A stretch of DNA of 64,000 nucleotides from Opitutia bacterium (GTDB lineage: Bacteria > Verrucomicrobiota > Verrucomicrobiia > Opitutales > Opitutaceae), in the NCBI GenBank assembly GCA_947474365.1, contig CANJIU010000006.1:1-64000 (forward strand), given 5' to 3'. Under the pieces are notes generated by a model. It did no database searches. It saw only the letters and a list, made by a program, of their open reading frames with translations, and was not told where the DNA came from. How positions within the stretch are numbered: position 1 is the stretch's first letter; each line of letters starts with the position of its first letter. The position numbers and the translations under genes are program-made. Below, piece after piece: positions 33,109-42,821 of this stretch.

Positions 33109-36033
33109 ATGAAATCAGAACGAGTCACCTTTCGATTGCCCCGTCCTCCGATTGCTGAACTTACGCGCGTCGTCATGTGGTTGGCCATGGTCGTCGTGGG
33201 TTCGAGCGTTGCGGCGCTTTGGGGGCAGCCGGGGCCGTCGGTTTCGCCCAAGGTTCCCACCGAGGACGAGACGCTCGAGATGTCGCCCTTCACCATCTCG
33301 ACCGATCGCGACACGGGATATGCGGCCACGAACAGCCTCGCCGGCACGCGACTGAATTCCGCCATCGCCAACATCCCGGCCGCGCTATCGGTGATGACCC
33401 GGGAATTTCTCAACGACATCGGTGCCTTCGATGCGACCAAGGCCATCGAATACAGTCTCAACGCCGCCAACGACACGTCTGACCTGACGGGCAACACCGC
33501 CAACTGGAATCCGTATGCCTACACGATCCGCGGGCTGGGCAGCGTCAGCGTGACGCGCAATTACTTCGTCAGCAGTTTTCTCAGCGACACCTACAACGCC
33601 GACTACCTGGAGATGGCGCGCGGTCCGAATGCGGTGCTGTTCGGCATCGCCAGCCCGGCCGGGGTTTATAACACCGCGATCAAGCCCGCCCGGCCCGGCC
33701 AGAATCTGACCGAGGTGAGTTTTCGGATCGGCAGCTTCAAGACCTTCCGTGAGACGCTGGACGTCGCGCGCACCGTTGGGAAGGGGAGGACGTTTGCCGT
33801 GCGCCTCAATCTGCTGCAGGAGAATTCCGAGGGCTATTGGGAGTTTGAGAAAAGGCAGCGCACGGCCGCGACGCTGACGGCCACCTGGCGCCCGTTTCGC
33901 ACGACGACCGTGCGGGCGGAATTCGAGCAGGCGCGCTTCTTCGATGCGCGCGCGCGGCCGTTCGCGATCACCGATCAATACAGCGCCTGGGTGGCCGCCG
34001 GAAAACCTTATCACACGACGCCCACCGCGCGCCCCGCGTTTACCAACTCGGTGGCGGCCAGCACGGGCACGCCCGGCATTGTCTACTTCCCGGAGAGCAC
34101 GGTCGGGCCACATCCGGTGGCGTTTTCCGGCAACTACTTTCGCCTCAGCGCCGGGACGAACGTCCGGGGCGCCACCCTCAGCCAATTCACCGATATCACC
34201 GACCAGGCGATCGCGCCCCGGACGGCCAATCTCCTCGGCACGAACAACGGCAACACCTCGGACCAGACCGTCGCCGGGCTCTTCGTGGAACAGAGAGTCG
34301 GCCGCAGCCTGGCGTTCGAGGCCGCGTTCTACCTGCAGCGCCGGGATTATCTCAACCGGCGACCGGACGGCTGGAACGACAACGCGCTGTTCATCGACGT
34401 CAGCACCCAGAGTCCGGTCTTTGACCCCGTCACGCATGCGCAGACCGGTTACGAGGCCAACCCCAATGTCGACCGTTACGTCGCGCGCAGTTCGTATCAG
34501 GAGGGCGAGACCTTTCAGCGTACGGAAAACTCCCGACTGACGATCAGCTACGACCTCGACTTCGGCCGGAAGGCGGGGTGGCTCAAGTGGCTCGGCCATC
34601 ACCAGCTCGCCGCCATGTACCAGCGCTCCTACAGTCAGGGCGACAATGTCACGCGAGGTGAAACGAACGTGGCGGCGACGCGAAGCGCCGTCGATCTCAC
34701 CAATGCCGCCAACCTGATCGTGCGCGCCAACTACATTGATTTCAAGAAGTCGGATCCGCGCGGACGCTCGCTCTGGAATGCCACCGAAGCCCCGCTCAGC
34801 GGCCCGCTCTACGGCACCCCGGCGGTCAACGTCCAGTCGGGCTTGGTCAACATTGGCTGGAACGGCTCCAAGAGCGGAGTGAGTTCGGCGGTGCTCGCCA
34901 CCCAAAGCAGCTTCTTCAAGGGGCGGCTCTGGTTTACCGGTGGGCTCCGCCACGACAGCGTCGTGAACAAGGGCTCGGTGGCGGTGCGCGATCCCGTTAC
35001 GCGGGAGTACACCGGCATCAATTATCTCAACCCTTACAATCCGGCGGTCGCCGACACGACCAACTCGTTTGGCGCTGTGTATCATGTCACCTCCTGGCTG
35101 AGCGTGTTCGGCAACCGCTCCGACAACTTCCAGGTGCAGGCAAACAACACCCTGTTTGGCGACACGGGCCGCAACGCCTTTTCGCCGAACACCAAGGGGC
35201 GCGGCTATGATTTCGGCATCCGTTCGGCCCTGCTCGGAGGCAAGGTCAACTTCAGCCTGGGCTCCTACAAAACCGCGCAGGTGGGACAGTTTTATTCCGT
35301 CCTAGGTACCTACTCAGGAGTGGCCAACGCGATTTGGGCTACCTTGGAACCGAGCCATCCACTGGCCAGCGGCAACGATCTGCAGGATCTGAGCGGACAG
35401 GGCGTGGAGTTTGAACTGACCGCCAATCCGACGAAGAACCTGCGGCTGACGTTCAATTTCTTCCACGTGAGCCGGTACGGCCAGACGAAGCCGCTGGCCA
35501 GCGTCAACGCGTACCTGGAGCAGTATCGGGCCACCTGGTTGTCGAGCGCCAACGGCGTTCGCCGCATGGTCAACCCCGCCTTCGGCGCCACCGTGCAGGA
35601 TGCGTGGAATTTCATCCAGCAGACGGCGGCGACGGACACGCTGACCAACGGCCGCATGCCGCTGCACTTCCGTCCAGTCGGAGCGAATACGTTTGCCCGA
35701 TATCAATTCAGCGAAGGCACCCTGAAGGGCCTCGCGATCGGCGGCGGCGTGAACTACCGCGGCGCCGAGGTGCTGGCGTACGCCAACAATGATTCGAAAC
35801 AGCAAATCCGCGGCTTCATCCAGTACTACGTCAACTGTCTGCTCTCCTATGAGCGCAATTTCTTGGGCAAGCCCTTCCGGTTTCAGCTCAATGGCGACAA
35901 CCTCCTCAACTTTGACGACCGATATCCGCGCAACTACTTCTGGTTTTCCGCCGCGCAAGGCGGCCCGTCGGCCTATTACCAGTATCCTTCACTGGTGCGC
36001 CGCTACACGCTCTCAACGTCGGTGAGGCTCTGA
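33109..36033 (+). CDS. TonB-dependent receptor (second)
   Basis: A 974-residue outer-membrane receptor. The ATG at 33109 precedes the signal segment (VVMWLAMVVVGSSVAALWG). The mature start has LEMSPFTISTDRDTGYAATN, then the plug domain (about 70-220, with GPNAVLFGIASPAGVYNTA), then the barrel. It ends in YTLSTSVRL without a terminal Phe, unlike the receptor at 7909-10791. No SusD-like partner is present. The divergent GH10 xylanase suggests xylo-oligosaccharide import. The long barrel and the conserved plug make the family certain, but the substrate is inferred. Confidence 0.92.
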   Translation: MKSERVTFRLPRPPIAELTRVVMWLAMVVVGSSVAALWGQPGPSVSPKVPTEDETLEMSPFTISTDRDTGYAATNSLAGTRLNSAIANIPAALSVMTREFLNDIGAFDATKAIEYSLNAANDTSDLTGNTANWNPYAYTIRGLGSVSVTRNYFVSSFLSDTYNADYLEMARGPNAVLFGIASPAGVYNTAIKPARPGQNLTEVSFRIGSFKTFRETLDVARTVGKGRTFAVRLNLLQENSEGYWEFEKRQRTAATLTATWRPFRTTTVRAEFEQARFFDARARPFAITDQYSAWVAAGKPYHTTPTARPAFTNSVAASTGTPGIVYFPESTVGPHPVAFSGNYFRLSAGTNVRGATLSQFTDITDQAIAPRTANLLGTNNGNTSDQTVAGLFVEQRVGRSLAFEAAFYLQRRDYLNRRPDGWNDNALFIDVSTQSPVFDPVTHAQTGYEANPNVDRYVARSSYQEGETFQRTENSRLTISYDLDFGRKAGWLKWLGHHQLAAMYQRSYSQGDNVTRGETNVAATRSAVDLTNAANLIVRANYIDFKKSDPRGRSLWNATEAPLSGPLYGTPAVNVQSGLVNIGWNGSKSGVSSAVLATQSSFFKGRLWFTGGLRHDSVVNKGSVAVRDPVTREYTGINYLNPYNPAVADTTNSFGAVYHVTSWLSVFGNRSDNFQVQANNTLFGDTGRNAFSPNTKGRGYDFGIRSALLGGKVNFSLGSYKTAQVGQFYSVLGTYSGVANAIWATLEPSHPLASGNDLQDLSGQGVEFELTANPTKNLRLTFNFFHVSRYGQTKPLASVNAYLEQYRATWLSSANGVRRMVNPAFGATVQDAWNFIQQTAATDTLTNGRMPLHFRPVGANTFARYQFSEGTLKGLAIGGGVNYRGAEVLAYANNDSKQQIRGFIQYYVNCLLSYERNFLGKPFRFQLNGDNLLNFDDRYPRNYFWFSAAQGGPSAYYQYPSLVRRYTLSTSVRL

Positions 36034-36207
36034 GTCGGGAGCATGCGATCGCTGGCGCCGCGCCAAAAGCGGAGGGTCTGAACACCGCGAAATCTCCGAG
36101 GCGACCTCCGGTGATGCAATGAATCCGGTCGCGGAACAGGGGCGGAATAGGCGAGAGCGGGCGCGGACAAACATTGTCACGGCGCATCCCACTTGACTGG
36201 ATGCCCT

Positions 36208-37176
36208 ATGGACACCCGCACGCTTCGGCACACCGACCTGACGGTTTCTCGTGTTTGTTTCGGCACGATGACATTTGGCGGCCAGACCGACGAGGCCGGA
36301 GCGAGCGCGATGGTCGCGACCTGCCTTGAACACGGGGTGAATTTCTTCGACACGGCGAACACCTACCAAGCCGGGCAGTCGGAAACGATTTTGGGGCGCA
36401 TTCTGAAAGGCCGCCGGGACCGCGTGGTGCTGGCGAGCAAGTGCGCGGCGCGAATGGGCCCCGGCGCGGATGAAGTCGGGTTGTCCCGCGCGGCCATCCT
36501 GCGGGCGGCCGAGGACAGCCTGCGTCGGCTGCAAACAGACCGCCTTGATCTGTATTACCTGCACTGGCCGGACTACGCGGTGCCGCTGGAGGAGTCGCTT
36601 GGGGCGATGGATGAATTGGTGCGGTCCGGGAAAGTTCGATACGTCGCAGCGTCCAACTTCGCGGCGTGGCAAATGTGCTGGATGCACTGGCTGGCCGAAA
36701 CGAAGGGGCTGCCACGCGTGAGCGTGACGCAGCCGATGTACAACCTGATCGCACGGGGATTGGAGCAGGAATACCTGCCGATGTGCCAGCACCTGAGGGT
36801 GTCGACCGTGGTCTACAATCCACTGGCGGGCGGATTGCTCACGGGAAAACAGAAATTCGAGGCCCCGCTGGCGGGAACGCGTTTCGACCAGAACCAGATG
36901 TACCTCGACCGCTACTGGCACGAGGCGAATTTCGCCGCGCTCACGGAGCTGAATGCGCTCGCGGCGGCGGCGAACCGCTCGCTCGTGAGCGTGGCGCTGA
37001 ATTGGATTTTGCACCACACGCCGGTCGACAGCATCATCCTGGGCGCGTCGAAGCTCTCCCATTTGCAGGAAAATCTGCGGACGCTGGGAGACGGGGCGCT
37101 CCCGCCCGAGACGGTGACGGGCCTGGACCGGGTGTGGGCGCGATTGCGCGGTCCCAGTCCGAAATACAATCGATGA
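36208..37176 (+). CDS. Aldo/keto reductase
   Basis: A 322-residue NADP-dependent aldo/keto reductase of the Kv-beta/AKR11-13-like type. The catalytic tetrad is readable: Asp and Tyr in FFDTANTYQAG, Lys in VLASKCAA, His in YYLHWPDY. The cofactor-binding C-terminal part includes SIILGASKLSHLQENL. The ATG at 36208 is preferred over a TTG five codons upstream. It stands alone on the plus strand and is convergent with the thiolase gene 33 bp away. The substrate cannot be told; sugar or aldehyde reduction is the family norm. Confidence 0.9.
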   Translation: MDTRTLRHTDLTVSRVCFGTMTFGGQTDEAGASAMVATCLEHGVNFFDTANTYQAGQSETILGRILKGRRDRVVLASKCAARMGPGADEVGLSRAAILRAAEDSLRRLQTDRLDLYYLHWPDYAVPLEESLGAMDELVRSGKVRYVAASNFAAWQMCWMHWLAETKGLPRVSVTQPMYNLIARGLEQEYLPMCQHLRVSTVVYNPLAGGLLTGKQKFEAPLAGTRFDQNQMYLDRYWHEANFAALTELNALAAAANRSLVSVALNWILHHTPVDSIILGASKLSHLQENLRTLGDGALPPETVTGLDRVWARLRGPSPKYNR

Positions 37177-37209
37177 CGCTGGTGGAAGCGGAGGCGGAGC
37201 GATCTCCGC

Positions 37210-38370
37210 TCAGCGTTCGATCGCGACGGCCACGCCCATGCCGCCGCCGACGCAGAGGGAAGCAATGCCGCGTCGGAGATTTTGATCCTCCATCAAATGA
37301 AGCAGTGTGACCACGATGCGGGCGCCGCTGCAGCCGATCGGATGGCCGAGGGCGATGCCGCCGCCGCGTTGATTCAGCTTCGCCGGATCGAGCGTTAGTT
37401 CCCGGGCACAGCCGAGAACCTGAACGGCGAACGCCTCGTTGATTTCGAAGGCGTCGACGTCGGCGAGTTGCCATCCGGTTTCGGCGAGGAGCCGGCGGAT
37501 CGCCGCGACGGGACCAAGTCCCATGGTCGCCGGGTCGCAGCCCACGGCGGTGCCCGCGACAATCCGGGCGCGTGGGGCGAGTCCGTGGCGCTTTACCGCC
37601 GCCTCGCTGGCGAGCAGCATCAGCGCGGCGCCATCGTTGAGTCCCGAAGCGTTGCCGGCAGTGACTGTACCGTTGGGACGAAACGCCGGTGGCAGCTGCG
37701 CGAGGCGCTCCTTCGTCGTGTCCGCCCGGGGATGCTCGTCGACCGAGACGGGGCCGTCCCGCGTCGGGAGCGCGGTGATTTCCCGTTGGAAAAGTGGCCG
37801 GGCGGCGGCGGCACGCTGCTGGCTCTGAAGGGCAAATTCATCCTGCGCGGCGCGAGTGATGCCCAAGTCATCGGCGATGCGCTCAGCGGTTTCCCCCATG
37901 CTGATTTTCAGCGACGGGTCTGTGAGTCCGTCCGCAACGATCGCGTCGGTAAATTCGCCGGAGCCGAGTTTTCGGCCCCAGCGCAGGTCGGGAACGTAGT
38001 GGGGCGCACGGCTCATGCTTTCGACGCCGCCGGCCAGGATGAGCGATGACTCGCCCGAAGCGACCGCATCGGCGGCGAGCAGGATCGCCTTCAGGCCGGA
38101 TGCGCAGACCATGTTGACGGTAAACGCCGGCGCTGAAATCGGCGCTCCAATTGCCAGCCCCAGTTGGCGGGCAAGGTTCATGCCGCTGCCAGCCGTCAGG
38201 ACCTGGCCGAGGATCACCTGATCGATGGCGGCCGCGATGCGTTCTGGCACGACGGACCGTGCGACGGGAACGGCCAGATCGAGCGGAGAAAGGTCCTTCA
38301 GGGACCCGCCGAATCGACCGATGGCGGACCGCCGTGCCGCGGTCAGGAAAACGGGTTGGGGGAATAGCAC
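37210..38370 (-). CDS. Thiolase (acetyl-CoA acetyltransferase type)
   Basis: A thiolase of 386 residues (394 if the upstream GTG at 38394 is used). The nucleophilic Cys lies in NMVCASGLKA (residue 89). GGIALGHPIGCSGAR supplies the catalytic His, and SLCVGGGMGVA the second Cys. These degrade or form beta-ketoacyl-CoA. I prefer the GTG at 38370: it lies one base after the DUF3300 stop, with a GAGAAAGAG purine stretch upstream, which points to coupled translation. The pairing of a thiolase with a DUF3300 gene is unusual and gives no functional hint. Confidence 0.9.
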   Translation of the reverse strand: MLFPQPVFLTAARRSAIGRFGGSLKDLSPLDLAVPVARSVVPERIAAAIDQVILGQVLTAGSGMNLARQLGLAIGAPISAPAFTVNMVCASGLKAILLAADAVASGESSLILAGGVESMSRAPHYVPDLRWGRKLGSGEFTDAIVADGLTDPSLKISMGETAERIADDLGITRAAQDEFALQSQQRAAAARPLFQREITALPTRDGPVSVDEHPRADTTKERLAQLPPAFRPNGTVTAGNASGLNDGAALMLLASEAAVKRHGLAPRARIVAGTAVGCDPATMGLGPVAAIRRLLAETGWQLADVDAFEINEAFAVQVLGCARELTLDPAKLNQRGGGIALGHPIGCSGARIVVTLLHLMEDQNLRRGIASLCVGGGMGVAVAIER

Positions 38371-38371
38371 G

Positions 38372-39826
38372 TCAGCGCTCTTTCTCGTTCTCACCCCGGC
38401 GCAAATCGCGCCGTTCGGGAGCGGGGGCGGATCTCGGGGGTGGCGTTGTTGAAGGTGCGGCTGTGGTGGATACCGGTGGCGGTGTCCTGGTCGGGGATGT
38501 GGTGGCGGGCGGAGTTGCGGCGGGCGTGGGACCGGACGGGGCTCGGTTATGCTGGTAGGAACGCGGTGAAGCGGGCGTCGCGGGTGCGGTGGTTTGGGCC
38601 GGCGCCGCTGGCGGCGTAAACTGAATCACCGGCATGGTTGCAGGCGCCTGGTTCGAGTTCGCCGCCGCCGGTGGAGGGCGATTGCGCGGTTCGCGTTCCC
38701 GGTTTCGCTCCGGACGCGCGCTCGGTGGCGCTGCAGGCGTTGTTGGTGTGGGCGTCGGGGCTGGCGTCTTGAGATAAACCGCAGTGTTGGGAACTTGAAC
38801 CTCCGGGCTGGTATTCGCGACGACGGTGGATGGGGGGGGCAGCGAAGCCGCCGGACCCGGTGCGCCCCGGCGTACTCCCGGCGGAATCGGGCGCGCACCG
38901 GGAGCGACGCCTGGACCGTAGAGCACCTGGCGATTCCGGTTGTCGGGCGGAGGAGGACCTTGAACGTGGGGTATTTCGTTCGGGGGTCTAACCGGAGCCG
39001 GACGGACAATGGCCGCGTGACTCTGCCACGTTGCGATGGCCACGGGACGTGGCGGTGGCCGCCATTGGCGGACCTCCACAGGACGGGAGCCGGTGACTGT
39101 CACGGTGTTGACGGGGACCAAGGGGCGGTGCCAATCGTGCCCGACCCACGGGCGATGGCGGTTTCCTGCAAACACCGCGTGTCGACGCCAGTCGAACTCG
39201 TACGCGAGCCAGGAACCGACCCCGACACCGACGCCAAACGAGACGTAGGAGTGAGGGAAGTAGACTGGCCGTTCGACGAAGACGACCTCCGGATCGTAGT
39301 AAGGAACATAGATGATATCAGGCTGCGCGGGAATGATGCGCAATACGTCGGCATCGGAAATGATCTGTTGCTGAGGCGTGTCGACCAGCGCGCCGGTCGC
39401 GCGTGCGCTCGCCCGGAGTCGTTGCACCGCCTGCATGACGTCGGCCGGTTGCTCGGCGAAGGTCTCCCCGACTTGCTTGGTCCAAGGCAGGTTTTCATCC
39501 AACCACAACAGCACTTCGGGATAGTGGAGGAGCGACTTTACGCTCTCGTCCCACGCGCGATGTTCGACCTGGGAATAGTCGTTGGGGAATTCGCGGGCGT
39601 AGCGAGCCGCCAGAACAACGTCGGTCGGTACGGTGCATGCGGGGAGAATCAAGGCGATCAGGGCATCGGGGTAGAGTGCGACGGGAGCGAGAAGTTGCTC
39701 AATTTCCCGTGGGGTGCGGCGAAGCACAGGCGCTGGCGCGCGGCTGATCGGTACGGGATCCTGGGCGAAACTCGCCGTGCCGGCGGCGGGGAACAGGAGG
39801 AGCAGGAGCCAGCGTAGGGTTTTCAT
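38372..39826 (-). CDS. DUF3300 secreted protein with Pro-rich tail
   Basis: A 484-residue protein with a signal peptide (LRWLLLLLFPAAGTASFA). About residues 35-255 match DUF3300: LLAPVALYPDALIALILPA, then WLDENLPWTKQVGETF, DADVLRIIPAQPDIIYVPYYDP and YFPHSYVSFGVGVG. The last 190 residues are low-complexity, rich in Pro, Ala, Thr and Arg, and end in a charged RRGENEKER. The function of DUF3300 is unknown; a periplasmic or envelope location is likely. The high-GC repeated tail makes errors or length variation likely in relatives. Confidence 0.85.
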   Translation of the reverse strand: MKTLRWLLLLLFPAAGTASFAQDPVPISRAPAPVLRRTPREIEQLLAPVALYPDALIALILPACTVPTDVVLAARYAREFPNDYSQVEHRAWDESVKSLLHYPEVLLWLDENLPWTKQVGETFAEQPADVMQAVQRLRASARATGALVDTPQQQIISDADVLRIIPAQPDIIYVPYYDPEVVFVERPVYFPHSYVSFGVGVGVGSWLAYEFDWRRHAVFAGNRHRPWVGHDWHRPLVPVNTVTVTGSRPVEVRQWRPPPRPVAIATWQSHAAIVRPAPVRPPNEIPHVQGPPPPDNRNRQVLYGPGVAPGARPIPPGVRRGAPGPAASLPPPSTVVANTSPEVQVPNTAVYLKTPAPTPTPTTPAAPPSARPERNREREPRNRPPPAAANSNQAPATMPVIQFTPPAAPAQTTAPATPASPRSYQHNRAPSGPTPAATPPATTSPTRTPPPVSTTAAPSTTPPPRSAPAPERRDLRRGENEKER

Positions 39827-39965
39827 ATCGGTGAGATGGCCTTCCGCTCGGACGAAGACCCAACCCAACCTATTCACTATTTCCTGGAGCGCACGCGGGA
39901 AATGGGGCCGTTGAGAATCGGCTCCCATTCCCCGGCAATGAACGGTTGAAAGCGTGGTGCCTGCC

Positions 39966-40802
39966 TCAGAGCGGCGAATACGCCGTTGGCGCGAGGAAGC
40001 GCGAGGGGCCCGTCTTGGACGTGTTGTCGGCGTACTGCGGGTCGTTCTTCAGCTTCATCCAGATGGGATGCGTGCCAAAGTTTTTCCAATTGCCCAGATG
40101 GGTCGCAAGGTCCGGCCCACCCGTGAAGTATGAGAGGTGGGGAAGATCGCGACCCGCGAGGGCCTGGCCATAGAAGACTGGCGACATGCCGAGTTCCTTC
40201 ATGACTTCGATTTCGCCGGCGTTGAACATGGCGATTTTGTTTAGCGCCTTCTGTTCGCTATGGCTCTCGTAGGTGCGGAACTCAAACACGCGCGTCGGCG
40301 TGCGTTTCTTGGAAAACGCCGGAACCTGCAAGTGAGGGTGACCGGTGAACGCGAGCAGCAGCCATGAGTCGATCCGATCGAAAACGGGATTGGCCTTGGC
40401 GGTGCCGAGGTATGCAGCGCCGGCTTTCTGCACCGCCGGGTCGGCGTTGATTTCGGCGTTCACACTCACGAATGACTCGAGCGACGGATGGGGAATGAGC
40501 ATCCAGACCGGGGTGTCCGCCTTCGGTTTTGACGTGGCGGTGGGTTTGTCGACTTCGAGTTCGGTGAAGACGCCGGAGTTCTTGATTCCGCGCCGGTCGA
40601 GGGCGGGGAGGAGCGCCTGCTCTAGGTACGCATCGAGGGTGGCGCGGGTGGCGGCGGACTTCAGGCGGTACGCACGAATTTCGTAGTAGTCCCGACCCGA
40701 TGCTGGGGAGCCTCCGGAAGCGGCGAGTCCGCGGGAGGCGAGGGCGGTGGTGGCGGAGGCGGCGAGGGTGGCCTTGAGGAAATCGCGACGGGGAAAGTTC
40801 AT
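39966..40802 (-). CDS. NIPSNAP-family protein with twin-arginine-type signal
   Basis: A 278-residue protein starting MNFPRRDFLKATLAASATTALA, a twin-arginine-type leader, so it is probably exported folded. Two similar alpha/beta halves follow (about 38-150 and 170-278), each opening with a strand of the NIPSNAP type (YYEIRAYRLKS and VFEFRTYESHS). NIPSNAP domains are dimeric ferredoxin-like folds of uncertain role. It is divergent from the dehydrogenase at 41018, with about 215 bp between starts. Exported two-domain NIPSNAP proteins are common in Planctomycetes and Verrucomicrobia. Confidence 0.85.
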   Translation of the reverse strand: MNFPRRDFLKATLAASATTALASRGLAASGGSPASGRDYYEIRAYRLKSAATRATLDAYLEQALLPALDRRGIKNSGVFTELEVDKPTATSKPKADTPVWMLIPHPSLESFVSVNAEINADPAVQKAGAAYLGTAKANPVFDRIDSWLLLAFTGHPHLQVPAFSKKRTPTRVFEFRTYESHSEQKALNKIAMFNAGEIEVMKELGMSPVFYGQALAGRDLPHLSYFTGGPDLATHLGNWKNFGTHPIWMKLKNDPQYADNTSKTGPSRFLAPTAYSPL

Positions 40803-41017
40803 GGTGATGAGTGGAGGTTTGGAAGAACCAGCGAAACAAAGTTTCACGATTTGACGAGCCCCGGGAACGGCGCACCGGAGTTTTATCGGGGCCACCAGCA
40901 TGCTTGGCGGGAGACGTGCGACAAAAACGGTGGGCAGTGAAATTTGTAGTCGCGCGGGGTCCGGGTAGCGTTTTGCATCCGGGCGCGTTTTCGCACTTCA
41001 TCCCCGCCCTCCGCAAT

Positions 41018-41893
41018 ATGTCCGCTCCACTCTCGATCGCATTTATTGGCACCGGTGTCATGGGCCGCAGCATGGCCGGTCACCTCCAAAAGGCCGGTCA
41101 CCGGCTGCACGTTTACAACCGCACCAAGGAAAAGGCCGCCGCGCTCATCGAGGCGGGCGCGCAATGGCACGAGAGTGCGGGCGCGGCCGCGGCGCCGGCG
41201 GACGTCGTGATCACGATGCTGGGGTTCCCCAGCGACGTCGAAGCCAGCTATCTTGGCGCGGGCGGCATCGTGGAACGGGCAAAACCGGGAACGCTGTTGA
41301 TCGACATGACGACGTCGAGCCCGGCACTGGCGCGCAAGATCGCCGAGGCCGCCGCGGCCCGCGGGCAGTCCTCGCTGGACGCCCCGGTTTCCGGTGGCGA
41401 CCTCGGAGCAAAAGAGGCGCGGCTCGTCATCATGGTTGGTGGCGATGCGACGGCCTTTGCCGGGGCCAAACCGCTCTTCGAGATCATGGGCAAGAACATC
41501 GCGCTGCATGGAGGTCCGGGGGCGGGCCAGTGCTGCAAGATGGCGAACCAAATCGCGGTCGCCGTCGGGATGGTCGCGTGGTGCGAGGCACTGGCCTACG
41601 CCAAGAAGGCCGGCCTCGATCCGACCGCGGTCCACGGGAGCATCAGCGGTGGTGCGGCCGGCAGTTGGGCGTTGACGAATCTGGCCCCGCGCGCGTTGGG
41701 CGAAAATTACGCCCCGGGCTTCTACGTGAAGCACATCCTGAAGGACATGCGGATTGCCCTCGAAAGCGCGGAGGAGTTGAAACTCGACCTGCCGGGACTC
41801 GCGACGGCGAAGAAGCTCTACGATCAGGTGGCCACCCGAGGCTGGGAGGACTGCGGGACGCAGGCACTCTACCGTCTCTACACGTCGCTCTGA
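41018..41893 (+). CDS. Beta-hydroxyacid dehydrogenase, tartronate semialdehyde reductase-like
   Basis: A 291-residue enzyme of the 3-hydroxyisobutyrate dehydrogenase family. The NAD(P)-binding motif is FIGTGVMGRSMAGHL, the substrate-binding loop is DAPVSGGDLGAKEARL, and the catalytic Lys is in GQCCKMANQI. The ATG at 41018 gives the standard family length. Members include GarR (tartronate semialdehyde to glycerate) and 3-hydroxyisobutyrate dehydrogenase. The next two genes match the other two steps of D-glucarate catabolism, which favours a GarR-like role. That is inference from context. Confidence 0.87.
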   Translation: MSAPLSIAFIGTGVMGRSMAGHLQKAGHRLHVYNRTKEKAAALIEAGAQWHESAGAAAAPADVVITMLGFPSDVEASYLGAGGIVERAKPGTLLIDMTTSSPALARKIAEAAAARGQSSLDAPVSGGDLGAKEARLVIMVGGDATAFAGAKPLFEIMGKNIALHGGPGAGQCCKMANQIAVAVGMVAWCEALAYAKKAGLDPTAVHGSISGGAAGSWALTNLAPRALGENYAPGFYVKHILKDMRIALESAEELKLDLPGLATAKKLYDQVATRGWEDCGTQALYRLYTSL

Positions 41894-42002
41894 CCAGTGC
41901 TGCGTCGGGGTGCGGGTGGCTGGAGTTACTCCAGCCGCTGCCATCCGACCGCGACCCTCCGGGTATCTCTCCTCCCCGCCACCAACCCTTTATTCCTCCC
42001 CT

Positions 42003-42770
42003 ATGAAACTTCCCCCTGACTTCCGCAAACGCGTGCTCGCCCGTGAATGGCTTGGCGGCACCTTCCTTAATATTGGCTCGTCGGTGACCGTCGAAATTGC
42101 GGGGCTGGCTGGCTTCGATTGGCTGCTGATTGACCACGAGCACGGTCCAGGGGGCGAGGATACGATGTTGCACCAATTGCAGGCCGCCGCCGCCACCCCC
42201 GCGTTTCCCATCGTGCGGATCGCGGTGAACGAGACCGCGCGGTTCAAGCGTGTCCTCGACATGGGTGCGCTCGGCGTGATGGTTCCCTATGTGAGCACGG
42301 TGGCCGAGACCCGGGCCGCCGTTTCGGCGATGCGTTATCCGCCACACGGCGTCCGCGGCGTGGCAAAGTTCAACCGCGGCGCCGGCTTCGGCGGCGACTT
42401 TGAGGAATATTACGCGCACGCACACGAGCGACTCGTCACCGTGATCCAGATCGAGACTGTCGAGGCGATCAAGAACATCGACGAGATCGCGGCGGTGGAC
42501 GGCGCCGACGTGCTGTTCGTCGGGCCAACGGACCTCTCCTATAACATGGGAATTCGCGACCAACTCGAAAGCGCTCAGTTCACCGAGGCGTTGAAGAAGG
42601 TAAGTGACGCCGCGAAGAAACACGGCAAGGCCGCGGGAATTTTGGTGCACAACAATGCGCTCGTGCCGAAGGTTCGCGAGCTGGGATATACCTTTACAGC
42701 CCTCGGCAGCGACGGCGGCGCGGTGCGCAACGGACTGCTGGGCTTCGTGGCGGCGCTGAAGGCAAAGTAA
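42003..42770 (+). CDS. HpcH/HpaI-type class II aldolase (GarL-like)
   Basis: A 255-residue metal-dependent aldolase of the HpcH/HpaI family. The catalytic base and substrate region is DWLLIDHEHGP. Metal ligands are the Glu in VIQIETVEA and the Asp in FVGPTDLSYNMG. Members cleave 5-dehydro-4-deoxy-glucarate (GarL) to pyruvate and tartronate semialdehyde, or related 2-keto acids. Its product fits the dehydrogenase 109 bp upstream, and its substrate fits the glucarate dehydratase downstream. A strong intrinsic terminator follows immediately (42785-42815). Confidence 0.88.
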   Translation: MKLPPDFRKRVLAREWLGGTFLNIGSSVTVEIAGLAGFDWLLIDHEHGPGGEDTMLHQLQAAAATPAFPIVRIAVNETARFKRVLDMGALGVMVPYVSTVAETRAAVSAMRYPPHGVRGVAKFNRGAGFGGDFEEYYAHAHERLVTVIQIETVEAIKNIDEIAAVDGADVLFVGPTDLSYNMGIRDQLESAQFTEALKKVSDAAKKHGKAAGILVHNNALVPKVRELGYTFTALGSDGGAVRNGLLGFVAALKAK

Positions 42771-42784
42771 CTCCGATGGCGGTC

Positions 42785-42815
42785 CGGCCCGCCCCAGGCA
42801 GGCGGGCCGTTTTTT
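42785..42815 (+). terminator. Intrinsic terminator after the aldolase gene
   Basis: A perfect 9-bp stem (CGGCCCGCC, 42785-42793, with its complement 42801-42809), a 7-nt loop, and six T residues (42810-42815). It lies between the aldolase stop and the dehydratase ATG, 7 bp before the latter. It would limit transcription into the glucarate dehydratase gene unless read-through or antitermination occurs. Confidence 0.8.
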
Positions 42816-42821
42816 GAATCC

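Noticed and set aside
33385..35085. 566-codon minus-strand frame inside the second TonB receptor gene
   Set aside because: Antisense shadow of a long high-GC gene, without motifs or a plausible start.
37186..37230. Small GCGGAG/CTCCGC hairpin between the convergent aldo/keto reductase and thiolase genes as a terminator
   Set aside because: The stem is only 6 bp and no T-run follows on either strand.
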